30,260 bases of DNA from the IMG/VR virus record IMGVR_UViG_3300047546_001434, positions 1 through 30,260 of that record, one strand, 5' to 3'. Position numbers and translations under genes: made by a program. This DNA is from a virus. Shown here one piece after another: positions 23,293 to 30,260 of this stretch; position 1 is the first letter of the stretch; each line of letters starts with the position of its first letter. The notes under the pieces are model-generated. The model was not told the DNA's origin and ran no database searches. It worked only from the letters and a program-made list of their open reading frames with translations.

Positions 23293-23649
23293 ATGCTAGC
23301 CGAAACCCATCATTACAAGAGACTATTTGAAAAAGAAGCTAGTGAAATATCTGCTACACAAGCTCAAAGAGTTAGTCTTATTATGAAAGAGGCTTTTCGT
23401 AAAGAGGCTAGCGCTGTGGAGTTTCTTAGAGGTATTGATCCTTTAGTGGCTGGTGCAGCTACTATAGTTCCTGCATACATGCTTGGTAAATCAATTGGTA
23501 GAGACGAAGAAAAATCTAACATACCTAAGTACTTACTTGGCGGTGCAGCTGCAGGCTTTGCTTTGCCTAAGCTATTATCCCTTGCCACTCCATCTTCAAT
23601 GATGGGATTCGATTCCGAAGACATTAAAGAATTTAAGAGAGGTAAATAA
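23293..23649 (+). CDS. Hypothetical protein with two hydrophobic segments (118 aa)
   Basis: The first 45 residues carry KEAS motifs (FEKEASEIS, FRKEASAVE). Two hydrophobic stretches follow: about 50-70 (DPLVAGAATIVPAYMLGK) and about 79-97 (YLLGGAAAGFALPKLLSLA). It overlaps the next gene as TAATG. No family recognised. It is probably a small virion or membrane-associated protein of the head module. Confidence 0.62.
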   Translation: MLAETHHYKRLFEKEASEISATQAQRVSLIMKEAFRKEASAVEFLRGIDPLVAGAATIVPAYMLGKSIGRDEEKSNIPKYLLGGAAAGFALPKLLSLATPSSMMGFDSEDIKEFKRGK

Positions 23650-23903
23650 TGAGATATAGTTTACAAGATCAGTTGGATAAGCTAATCAAAATAGCTGAAG
23701 AAGACTTAAGCAAAGACGACTCAGATAAAGAGGATTGCCATTGTGAAGATGATGACGAAGAATGCGATTGCCATAGCGAAGATAAGCCTGAATTAGAAGG
23801 CGGAGAAGCTAAGGCTCTTTCTATGTTAGCTGAAACGCTAAGATCTAAGGAAGCTTCCGATGTTACATACTCTGATTTGTTAAACTACATAAGAGGTCTT
23901 TAA
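23649..23903 (+). CDS. Small acidic Cys/His-rich protein (84 aa)
   Basis: After an amphipathic N-terminus (LQDQLDKLIKIAEEDLSK) comes a very acidic stretch with Cys30-His31-Cys32 and Cys39-Asp40-Cys41-His42, spaced so they could hold one metal ion. The C-terminal part is helical (AKALSMLAETLRSKEAS). No family recognised. The start overlaps the previous stop (TAATG). Its place between protease and capsid genes suggests a role in head assembly. Confidence 0.6.
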   Translation: MRYSLQDQLDKLIKIAEEDLSKDDSDKEDCHCEDDDEECDCHSEDKPELEGGEAKALSMLAETLRSKEASDVTYSDLLNYIRGL

Positions 23904-23904
23904 A

Positions 23905-24048
23905 ATGGAAGCAAACAAACTCCGCAAGTTAGCTGAGGCTATAAGAGCATATGCTGAAGTATCAGAACAAACAAAACAGCAAAAACTGGCTAACTTGGTA
24001 GTAGCTAGTACTGGTCTAGAATTACTCAGAAGAAAGATTCAGGGGTAA
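23905..24048 (+). CDS. Very small hypothetical protein (47 aa)
   Basis: The frame ATG 23905-23907 to TAA 24046-24048 fills the gap between two genes exactly: it starts one base after the previous stop and ends two bases before the next ATG. It encodes MEANKLRKLAEAIRAYAEVS and continues as a helical, charged peptide ending RRKIQG. The N-terminus resembles those of the flanking genes (KLxKxAE / KIADVLDALAEE). The tight packing and similar N-terminus make it a probable real gene. Function unknown. Confidence 0.6.
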   Translation: MEANKLRKLAEAIRAYAEVSEQTKQQKLANLVVASTGLELLRRKIQG

Positions 24049-24050
24049 TT

Positions 24051-24404
24051 ATGTCCAGTAATAATTTTCTGTTAAAAATAGCTGATGTTCTTGATGCTTT
24101 AGCTGAAGAAAAAAGTAAGTTAGCTAGCGAAATAACAAAAGTTCAACAAGAACAACGCAAAGCTAAACTAACTCCAGTCATAGACAAGCTGTCTTTTGTT
24201 ACTGGGGAAGATGCCGATAAGATTGAGAATAAGCTAGCTTCAGCGAGCGAAGATGTTCTTCAAATCTTGAGCAACATTACAAGAGGCGACTCTAGCAGCC
24301 TTGGCGGGCCAGCTAGATCAAAAACTGCAGGCGTTGAATTTAATAACAAAGATTTAGGTTCAAAAGCTGACAGAGAATTTGCCTCTTGGCTTGTAAATTC
24401 GTAA
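24051..24404 (+). CDS. Hypothetical helical protein, possible scaffold/core (117 aa)
   Basis: It begins FLLKIADVLDALAEEKSKLA and is helical and charged (KVQQEQRKAKLTPVIDKL), with KLASASEDV and SKTAGVEF motifs. The C-terminus is LGSKADREFASWLVNS. A run of Gs in the preceding stop region (AGGGGTAATTATG) may act as ribosome site. No family recognised. Immediately upstream of the decoration and capsid genes, a scaffold or core component is plausible. Confidence 0.6.
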   Translation: MSSNNFLLKIADVLDALAEEKSKLASEITKVQQEQRKAKLTPVIDKLSFVTGEDADKIENKLASASEDVLQILSNITRGDSSSLGGPARSKTAGVEFNNKDLGSKADREFASWLVNS

Positions 24405-24426
24405 TAAACAATAGAGGAGATTGCAG

Positions 24427-24897
24427 ATGGCAAACTTAAAATCCAAATTTGATATCTTGCGTGGCTGGCCTCAACAATCAGCCGTCCAAGAAGACTTTAT
24501 TATTGGCGGCACCTCTAATGGACACAAGCACCATCAAGGTACTTGGGTTTCTCTTGGTGCAGCTTATACAACCGCTAACGAAGCTATGGGTGACGTAGAC
24601 AGCTCCAAAGCTAAGAAGTGTTTCTTAATTATCGAAGGTAAAGATGACTATTCTTCACAATTCGCTAACAGAGTTACAGTTCTTTTAGGCGGTGGTTATG
24701 TAGTTAGATTAGACGGTGATACTGCTAGAGTAGAAGTAGCTCAATACGCTGCTGGTGCTTATGTAGCTGGCTCACCAGTTAAAGTCCTTAACGGTGTTGT
24801 AGCTTTGGCTGCTGGCGGCGATAATGCTGACCTTATTGTAGGCACTGTTTTAAAGTACGATGCTAACTCCAAAACATTAGACGTATTCGTACATTAA
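24427..24897 (+). CDS. Probable capsid decoration (head stabilisation) protein
   Basis: The ATG at 24427 is preferred over an in-frame TTG six bases earlier because GAGGAG then lies at the normal distance. The 156-residue protein is beta-rich with many Gly, Ala and Val residues (VTVLLGGGYVVRLDGDTARV, then AGAYVAGSPVKVLNGVVALA), like small beta-barrel decoration proteins. It lies directly before the major capsid gene. The sequence also uses more C-ending and CGT-type codons than distant genes, as expected of an abundant product. The identification comes from composition and position. Confidence 0.65.
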   Translation: MANLKSKFDILRGWPQQSAVQEDFIIGGTSNGHKHHQGTWVSLGAAYTTANEAMGDVDSSKAKKCFLIIEGKDDYSSQFANRVTVLLGGGYVVRLDGDTARVEVAQYAAGAYVAGSPVKVLNGVVALAAGGDNADLIVGTVLKYDANSKTLDVFVH

Positions 24898-24909
24898 GAG
24901 AGGTTATAA

Positions 24910-25962
24910 ATGAGCACAGAGAGAGAAAAATTAAGCGCACAATTTATTAATAGAAGCTTTGTTAATAAACTCGATCAAGGTCGCGTAAAAGAAGCTCAAG
25001 ATGAAGGTAGCCGTTTTATTCGTAGTAAATTACGTCAAGAATCTTTTGCTAGAGTTATCTTACAACCTGTAGAATTAGCTCCAGAAGAAATTGATCGTGA
25101 TGAACACACAGATCAACCTAAGAAGATTATCGAAAAAGAACCAGATTCTGTAGCTACATTTGTCACATTCAAGGGTGCTGGCCAACGTACATTCTTCAAG
25201 GGTCCAAGATACTCAGTATACTTCGGTAAAATTGAATCTCAACACTTTATGAAGTCAAAGTTCGAACTTCTCACATATCAAAATGACATCCGTAAAATCC
25301 TAACAGATAACTCTGTAAAAGATATGGCTGATGAAGAAGATCGTAAGTTCATGGAAACTATTGACGCAGCTATTCAAGAAGTTGCTCCTGCTACAAATGC
25401 AGGCACTATTGATACTAACGCTGACGGTGTAGTAGAAACATATCTTCCAGAAGGCGAAGATCAATTCGCAATACCTGATCTCTTAGTTTCTAATAACTTA
25501 GTAGCTAAGTCTCTTGACGGTAATGGCGGTTTCGTACAGAAGTCTTTGAGCAGAGAACTTATTGCTCAATTGTACCAATGTATGACACAAAAGAAGTTGC
25601 CTATTGGTAAGCTTCTTATGACCAAAGCTACATACATGGAATGCTTGAAGTTCCCCTACACAGATGTCGGTAACGATATTCTTAGCCGCCACTATGACCA
25701 AGGTCTTGAAGGCGAAGATAAGTTATTTGGTGTACCAGTAGTTACAACAATCAAGAATGATATTATTCCTGATAATGTAATTTACTTGTTTGCTCCAGAA
25801 AACTATCTCGGTAACTTCTTCTTACTTCAAGATGCTACCTTGTTTATCAAGCAAGAAGCTGACATGATCGAATTTTGGTCATACAGTGCCCCTGGTATGG
25901 GTATCGGTAATGCTAAAGGTGTAATTAAATTGAGTGGATTTAAATCAGTAAACTCAATCTAA
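24910..25962 (+). CDS. Major capsid protein (HK97-like)
   Basis: This 350-residue protein follows the decoration gene behind a GAGAGG site and is followed by a strong terminator. It has features of HK97-type capsid proteins of large phages: a helical N-terminal arm (about 1-50), a long beta-strand E-loop-like region (VATFVTFKGAGQRTFFKG), a helical spine segment around 110-150 and C-terminal strands (DATLFIKQEADMIEFWSY). There is a GVPVVTTIKNDIIPDNVIYL stretch near 275-294, common near the capsid A-domain. Arginine is often encoded by CGT here, unlike most genes in the window where AGA dominates, which fits strong expression. Position after protease and scaffold-like genes supports the call. 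Confidence 0.82.
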   Translation: MSTEREKLSAQFINRSFVNKLDQGRVKEAQDEGSRFIRSKLRQESFARVILQPVELAPEEIDRDEHTDQPKKIIEKEPDSVATFVTFKGAGQRTFFKGPRYSVYFGKIESQHFMKSKFELLTYQNDIRKILTDNSVKDMADEEDRKFMETIDAAIQEVAPATNAGTIDTNADGVVETYLPEGEDQFAIPDLLVSNNLVAKSLDGNGGFVQKSLSRELIAQLYQCMTQKKLPIGKLLMTKATYMECLKFPYTDVGNDILSRHYDQGLEGEDKLFGVPVVTTIKNDIIPDNVIYLFAPENYLGNFFLLQDATLFIKQEADMIEFWSYSAPGMGIGNAKGVIKLSGFKSVNSI

Positions 25963-26015
25963 CGTACTAAAGCCAACCAACGCTGAGTTTGTCCTTAGGG
26001 CATTTTAGCTGCATT

Positions 26016-26055
26016 AAAACCCTGTATACTTCTGGTATACGGGGTTTTTTGTTTT
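26016..26055 (+). terminator. Strong intrinsic terminator after major capsid gene
   Basis: AAAACCCTGTATAC (26016-26029) pairs with GTATACGGGGTTTT (26035-26048) in a 14-base stem with one T-G pair and a five-base loop. The T-run TTTTTTGTTTT follows directly. It separates the head module from the fibre module. Confidence 0.92.
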
Positions 26056-26067
26056 AAGGAGAACAAT

Positions 26068-26475
26068 ATGAGTTTGATTATTAAGAATGTCTGCGCTAGC
26101 AATAAGTTGTTGTTACCAAATGGCAGAACATTAAAAGTTGGTACAGAAATTAAAGTATCCGAATCTATTTTAAATAGCTCTTTAGTTAGAAAGCTAATCT
26201 CTGAAAATAAGCTTACTGTTAGAAAAGTAACTCTTAGCAGTACCGTATCAGAAGTTGCGGAGGCTATAACCGAAATAGCTTCTGCTGCTGTTGCTTCTAC
26301 TGTTAGCAAGCTAGCTATAGTAACTAGAGCTCCTGATATAGTAGAAGAAGTAGAGCAAGCTGTAGATGCTGTTTCTGACTTACTCACAGAAGAAACATCT
26401 GTAACTATTATTGATAGCGAAGAAGCTAAACCTAAGGCTAGAAGAAGAACAAAGAAGGAAGACGAAAATGGCTAA
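26068..26475 (+). CDS. Hypothetical protein after terminator (135 aa)
   Basis: An AAGGAG site precedes the ATG just downstream of the terminator. The N-terminal 50 residues look folded (LLLPNGRTLKVGTEIKVSES). The middle is rich in Ala, Val and Ser (AEAITEIASAAVASTVSKLA) and the C-terminus is acidic then basic (EEAKPKARRRTKKEDENG). The final codons overlap the next gene's ATG. No family recognised. Position suggests a head-tail or neck protein. Confidence 0.62.
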   Translation: MSLIIKNVCASNKLLLPNGRTLKVGTEIKVSESILNSSLVRKLISENKLTVRKVTLSSTVSEVAEAITEIASAAVASTVSKLAIVTRAPDIVEEVEQAVDAVSDLLTEETSVTIIDSEEAKPKARRRTKKEDENG

Positions 26476-26848
26476 TATACAAGTAATACCTCTAGATATA
26501 GCTGATGTAGCTGCAGAGGATGTTGTATTAGCTAATGCGGCTTTACAGGTTTACCCTGAAGAATCTGCTTGGAGTTACGCTAACGGTGACTTAACTGTTG
26601 GCGGATATGTTCCGGCTAGATCAGGATCTTGGGTAAGCAGATTTAATCTAGAAAACACAGAAGTCCCTCCTTTAGTTCAATGGAAATACGACTCTAATTC
26701 TGAGAATAATACTTCTTTTGTAATTGAGAATAGAGCTAACCTTGCTTATCTTAGAGTTAACAATATAGACCTAAAGCCTGACCCTAAAAAACTATACCCT
26801 GACAGTCACTGGGAAGTGAATGGTCTTGATCTTATACCACGAGGTTAA
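26468..26848 (+). CDS. Hypothetical protein before fibre gene (126 aa)
   Basis: The frame is open further upstream, but I choose ATG 26468 because GAAGGA lies just before it and it overlaps the previous stop by 8 bases, as is usual here. The protein is beta-rich and aromatic (GSWVSRFNLENTEVPPLVQW, YPDSHWEVNGLDLIPRG). No membrane segment seen. It ends 3 bases before the collagen-like fibre gene, so an adaptor or fibre-associated role is possible. No family recognised. Confidence 0.65.
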   Translation: MANIQVIPLDIADVAAEDVVLANAALQVYPEESAWSYANGDLTVGGYVPARSGSWVSRFNLENTEVPPLVQWKYDSNSENNTSFVIENRANLAYLRVNNIDLKPDPKKLYPDSHWEVNGLDLIPRG

Positions 26849-26851
26849 ATA

Positions 26852-28639
26852 ATGGCTACACCAAATATAGTACCACAAATAGACAATGACGGCTCGCTAG
26901 GTCGTAATGGCCTTAGATGGTCTTTAGTGTCTTCTTATGTTGTTAGTGTACCTACGCTAAGAATAGTAACCAATGACATAAGTGTTCCTGGAACTGCCGA
27001 GCAATATGTAGATATTACTATACAGGATAATAAGTTGATGTTAGGAGATAGCTTCATAGCTGATGCTTCTGACGTTACTCAGATAACTAATACATTAAAA
27101 GACTTAGTAGGAGCTGCGCAGAATCAAACTGTTGCTCAGGTATTAGCAGCTCTGCCCGTGTATTTAAATAACTTTAAAAAAGTGGCTACAGAAGTAGATA
27201 GTTTAAATGCGCAGCTAATTGCTTTGCCAACTAATGAAGATTTTATAGCTGCGGTTGTAGATTCCATAGGTGGCGGTGTACAAGGCCCTGAAGGCCCACA
27301 AGGCCCTGCTGGCCCTGCTGGTGCTCAAGGCCTCAAGGGAGACACTGGTGACCAAGGCCCCCAGGGTATTCAAGGCCTCAAGGGAGACACTGGTGACCAA
27401 GGCCCTCAAGGTATTCAAGGCCTCAAGGGAGACACTGGTGACCAAGGCCCTGCTGGCGCTCAAGGCATTCAAGGCTTAAAGGGTGACACTGGCGACCAAG
27501 GCCCACAAGGCTTAAAGGGTGATACAGGCGACCAAGGTCCTCAAGGTATTCAGGGCTTACAAGGGCAAGCAGGCCCTGCTGGCGCTCAAGGCCCCCAGGG
27601 TATTCAAGGTGAGCAAGGTCCTAAAGGCGACCAAGGTATTCAAGGCTTGCAAGGTATTCAAGGTATTGCTGGCCCTGAAGGACCTCAAGGCCCTGCTGGT
27701 GCTCAAGGCATCCAAGGCTTGAAAGGCGATACAGGCGACCAAGGTCCTGCTGGTGCTCAAGGCCCCATAGGCCCTCAAGGTATTCAAGGCCTCAAGGGAG
27801 ACACCGGAGATCAAGGCCCTCAAGGTATTCAAGGACTAAAAGGTGATACAGGCGACCAAGGTCCTCAAGGTATTCAAGGACTAAAGGGTGACACCGGAGA
27901 TCAAGGCCCTCAAGGTATTCAAGGCCTCAAGGGAGACACTGGTGATCAAGGCCCCCAAGGCTTGAAAGGCGACACAGGTGACCAAGGTCCTCAAGGCATT
28001 CAGGGTATTCAAGGCATTCAGGGTATTCAAGGTCCTAAAGGAGATACTGGTGACCAAGGTCCTCAAGGCTTGAAAGGTGATACAGGCGACCAAGGTCCTC
28101 AAGGTATTCAAGGTATTCAAGGCCCCAAGGGTGATACTGGTGACCAAGGTCCTCAAGGCTTGAAAGGTGATACAGGAGACCAAGGTCCTCAAGGTATTCA
28201 GGGTATTCAAGGCCCTGCAGGGATAGGTATAAATGTTAAAGGCACTGTTGCTACTGTTAATGACCTTCCACCTAATCCAGATAGCGGAGATGCGTACTTA
28301 GTTGAGGCTGATGATAGTTTACATGTATTTACCGCCAGCTCTAATTCCTGGATCAACCTAGGTTCTATACAAGGCCCTCAAGGTGACCAAGGTATACAGG
28401 GTATACAGGGTCCTCAAGGCATCCAAGGCCTAAAGGGTGACACTGGTGACCAAGGTCCTCAAGGTATCCAAGGTATTCAAGGTATTCAAGGTCCCAAAGG
28501 AGACACTGGCGACCAAGGCCCTCAAGGCATTCAAGGCTTGAAAGGCGATACCGGAGACCAAGGTATCCAAGGCCCTCAAGGTATTCAAGGCCTCAAGGGA
28601 GACACTGGTGACCAAGGCCCTCAAGGGAGACACTGGTGA
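26852..28639 (+). CDS. Collagen-like tail fibre/adhesin, N-terminal part (frame-interrupted)
   Basis: Residues about 1-144 form a unique N-terminal domain, presumably anchoring the fibre to the virion (NIVPQIDNDGSLGRNGLRW). From 27284 the frame consists of Gly-X-Y triplets such as GIQGLKGDTGDQGPQ, the pattern of collagen-like triple helices in phage fibres. A short globular module (about 28224-28372, with NDLPPNPDSGDAYLVEADD) interrupts the helix. The frame ends abnormally in GPQGRHW at 28639, while the collagen pattern continues in another frame to 29675. Compared with the intact copy just upstream, 17 bases seem to be missing at about 28619-28627. The full product would therefore be about 940 residues if the shift is an error or reversible. 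Confidence 0.85.
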   Translation: MATPNIVPQIDNDGSLGRNGLRWSLVSSYVVSVPTLRIVTNDISVPGTAEQYVDITIQDNKLMLGDSFIADASDVTQITNTLKDLVGAAQNQTVAQVLAALPVYLNNFKKVATEVDSLNAQLIALPTNEDFIAAVVDSIGGGVQGPEGPQGPAGPAGAQGLKGDTGDQGPQGIQGLKGDTGDQGPQGIQGLKGDTGDQGPAGAQGIQGLKGDTGDQGPQGLKGDTGDQGPQGIQGLQGQAGPAGAQGPQGIQGEQGPKGDQGIQGLQGIQGIAGPEGPQGPAGAQGIQGLKGDTGDQGPAGAQGPIGPQGIQGLKGDTGDQGPQGIQGLKGDTGDQGPQGIQGLKGDTGDQGPQGIQGLKGDTGDQGPQGLKGDTGDQGPQGIQGIQGIQGIQGPKGDTGDQGPQGLKGDTGDQGPQGIQGIQGPKGDTGDQGPQGLKGDTGDQGPQGIQGIQGPAGIGINVKGTVATVNDLPPNPDSGDAYLVEADDSLHVFTASSNSWINLGSIQGPQGDQGIQGIQGPQGIQGLKGDTGDQGPQGIQGIQGIQGPKGDTGDQGPQGIQGLKGDTGDQGIQGPQGIQGLKGDTGDQGPQGRHW

Positions 28640-29388
28640 CCAAGGCCCCCAGGGTATTCAAGGCCTCAAGGGTGACACTGGTGACCAAGGCCCTCAAGGT
28701 ATTCAAGGCCTCAAGGGAGACACTGGTGATCAAGGTCCTCAAGGCATTCAAGGTATACAAGGCGAGCAGGGTATTCAAGGTCCAGCCGGAGCTGATGCTG
28801 TATGGAATTACACAGGCGAGTATAATGGAGGTAGTTCATACTCAATAGGTGATTTAGCAACATATAACGGTAGCCTATGGTACAGATCAAACGCAAACGG
28901 TGGCAATGTAGGTGATGTTCCTAGCTTGGGTAGCAACTTCTGGGATATACTTGCAGCTAAGGGAGATCAGGGAATACAAGGTGTACAAGGCATACAGGGG
29001 GACATTGGAGCTCAAGGCCCACAAGGTATTCAGGGCGAGCAAGGTATTCAGGGCGAGCAAGGTATTCAGGGCGAGCAAGGTATTCAGGGTATCCAGGGTG
29101 AGCAAGGACTAAAGGGTGACACCGGAGATCAAGGACCCCAGGGTATTCAAGGTATTCAAGGCCTCAAGGGTGACACTGGTGACCAAGGACCACAAGGCAT
29201 CCAAGGCTTGAAAGGCGATACCGGCGACCAAGGACCCCAGGGTATTCAAGGTCTCAAGGGTGACACTGGCGACCAAGGTCCCCAGGGTATTCAGGGTATT
29301 CAGGGTATTCAGGGTATTCAGGGTATTCAGGGTCTCAAAGGCGACACCGGCGACCAAGGCCCCCAAGGTATTCAAGGAGACCCAGGAG
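27284..29388 (+). repeat. Collagen-type Gly-X-Y coding repeats in three blocks
   Basis: Blocks run at about 27284-28223, 28373-28790 and 28962-29388. Short units such as GGTATTCAAGG and GGCGACCAAGGTCC recur with few changes, giving many near-identical 18- to 45-base stretches. Such DNA is prone to slippage, recombination and assembly error. Confidence 0.92.
28571..28660 (+). other. Repeat-slippage frameshift junction in fibre gene
   Basis: The intact copy starting at 28571 reads GGCCCTCAAGGTATTCAAGG and goes on to CCTCAAGGGAGACACT. At 28616 the sequence goes from GGCCCTCAAGG straight to GAGACACT. The two CTCAAGG copies have apparently been joined with loss of 17 bases, which moves the reading frame and creates the TGA at 28637-28639. 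Confidence 0.8.
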
Positions 29389-29675
29389 TTGTAGCAGTAA
29401 ACTCTACCGGTATAGGTTCTATTAGCTACGCAGCTCAAACAATAACATACACTGGTCCTACCGGGTCAGAGATCTCTAACTTACTAGCTAAAGGTAGTCT
29501 GTGGACTGCTGTAGGCGGTCACTTAGAAGAGTCAGAAGTTTTCGATCATCACTTTGGGCTATGGGCTTTACATAGAACAACTGGTGATATAATTTTCACA
29601 GATGTAACCGGACACTTCCCAGATAGATTCTGGAGCTACGTAGGTGACGGCACTATAGAATTTACAGGAGTTTAA
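28608..29675 (+). pseudogene. Collagen-like tail fibre/adhesin, C-terminal part (out-of-frame remainder)
   Basis: The Gly-X-Y pattern resumes in this frame from about 28620. The only nearby start would be GTG at 28608, inside the repeat and without a ribosome site, so this is not a convincing separate gene. It is the C-terminal part of the gene beginning at 26852. It contains a module at about 28790-28961 with WNYTGEYNGGSSYSIGDLA and LGSNFWDIL, resembling small carbohydrate-binding domains of the chitin-binding type. A last collagen block runs to about 29388. The C-terminal domain (about 95 residues, including GLWALHRTTGDIIFTDVTG) probably trimerises the fibre or binds the receptor. Expression would need frame correction. 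Confidence 0.75.
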
Positions 29676-29679
29676 CAAC

Positions 29680-30260
29680 ATGGCAGCAGTAAGACCACAA
29701 ACCAATAAGACAGCAGACTTGGGCACAGCAGATAAGCGCTGGGGCACTTTGTATGCTGGTGATATAAATATTGACGGTAACTTAACTGTTACTGGAGATA
29801 CAGTACAAGTAGACGTATCAACAATGTCTGTAGAAGATCCTTTAATTAAATTAGCTAGTGGAAACGCAGCTAACGCTATTGATATAGGGTTATATGGTAA
29901 GTATGTAGAAGCTGCTACTACTAAATACACTGGTATTTTTAGAGACGCTACAGACGGTAAGTTTAAGATATTTTACGGGCTAACCGAAGAACCAACTGCT
30001 ACAGTTAATACTTCTGGTGATGGTTACCTTGTACCTACTCTTGTATGTAATTTAGAAGGTAGTATAACTGGGGGTGCTGGTGTTGCTGACGGGGCTATAA
30101 CAACTGCTAAGATTGCAGATAATGCAGTTACTTCAGCTAAGATTGCAGATTCTAATGTTACCGCAGATAAGATTGCAGCTGATGCAGTAACCACAGCTAA
30201 GATTGCAGATTCTAATGTAACCACAGCTAAGATTGCAGATAATGCAGTTACTTCAGCTAA
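29680..30260 (+). CDS. Second tail fibre protein, partial (C-terminus beyond window)
   Basis: The gene starts 4 bases after the collagen-like gene, with an AGGAG site about 9 bases upstream of the ATG (ACAGGAGTTTAACAACATG). The N-terminus (RPQTNKTADLGTADKRWGTL then GDINIDGNLTVTGDT) is the common virion-anchoring pattern of phage fibres: 'aligned with the neighbours, one per rod'. After about 130 residues, a decapeptide repeat (A-[DG]-[AS]-[NAV]-V-T-[TS]-A-K-I-like) begins and continues to the window end. At least 193 residues are visible. A receptor-binding or fibre-shaft role is likely. Confidence 0.8.
   Translation, partial: MAAVRPQTNKTADLGTADKRWGTLYAGDINIDGNLTVTGDTVQVDVSTMSVEDPLIKLASGNAANAIDIGLYGKYVEAATTKYTGIFRDATDGKFKIFYGLTEEPTATVNTSGDGYLVPTLVCNLEGSITGGAGVADGAITTAKIADNAVTSAKIADSNVTADKIAADAVTTAKIADSNVTTAKIADNAVTSA
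30100..30260 (+). repeat. 30-base repeats encoding AKIAD(N/S)(A/N)VT decapeptides
   Basis: GCTAAGATTGCAGAT recurs every 30 bases, with variation in the intervening codons. The units encode TAKIADNAVT, SAKIADSNVT and similar decapeptides, a repeat commonly found in phage fibre shafts. The array continues past the window end. Confidence 0.85.

Noticed and set aside
27215-29438. Long leftward frames opposite the collagen repeats (LNTLRALVTSV-like)
   Set aside because: They are the reverse complement of Gly-X-Y repeats; the repeat structure alone keeps them open.
28608-29675. An independent second collagen-like gene starting at GTG 28608
   Set aside because: There is no ribosome site, the start lies inside the repeat, and the pattern continues that of the upstream frame across a 17-base loss. 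It is better read as the remainder of one broken gene.

Overview
This window looks like part of the structural (virion morphogenesis) gene cluster of a large tailed double-stranded DNA phage, either free or as a prophage. The DNA is AT-rich. Genes are packed head to tail with ATGA or TAATG stop/start overlaps, and almost all read rightward. No bacterial housekeeping genes, tRNAs, integrase or insertion sequences are visible. The host cannot be told from the sequence. Recognisable parts are a portal protein, a zinc-motif prohead protease, a probable decoration protein, an HK97-type major capsid protein and collagen-like tail fibres. The unusual part is a multisubunit-type RNA polymerase encoded in two pieces inside the cluster.

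Layout. Positions 1-1525 (minus strand) hold the first ~508 residues of an SNF2/DEAD-like helicase whose C-terminus lies outside the window. Positions 1598-3709 hold the portal gene and a small gene. Positions ~3751-5158 are a leftward two-gene island of unknown function, with a TTG start and short hairpins between its genes. An acidic alternative reading frame overlaps the end of the second gene. Positions 5258-13546 encode a fused RNA polymerase beta + beta'-N polypeptide (1450 aa), three small overlapping genes, the beta'-C polypeptide (592 aa) and a small glycine-rich protein. Positions 13625-21070 encode acidic, repeat-rich or glycine-rich putative virion proteins, including one with an HELGH metallopeptidase motif and two sharing Pro/Gln/Gly/Met tandem repeats. 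Positions 21078-25962 are the head module: prohead protease, small scaffold- or core-like proteins, decoration protein and major capsid protein, closed by a strong intrinsic terminator at 26016-26055. Positions 26068-30260 are the fibre/adhesin module. Its collagen-like gene is interrupted by a frameshift that looks like a 17-base repeat slippage, and a second fibre gene runs off the window.

How it may work together. The polymerase genes sit between the portal and the capsid genes and are translationally coupled to small glycine-rich, possibly membrane-active proteins. This makes a virion-packaged polymerase, injected with the DNA, an attractive hypothesis, but the sequence alone does not prove it. 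Many proteins in the cluster share K-x-A-[S/E/A] motifs and related N-termini, which could be packaging or maturation signals handled by the prohead protease. A recurring intergenic motif (TATATACTTA..ACA) before the portal, polymerase and 376-aa genes is a candidate phage promoter element.
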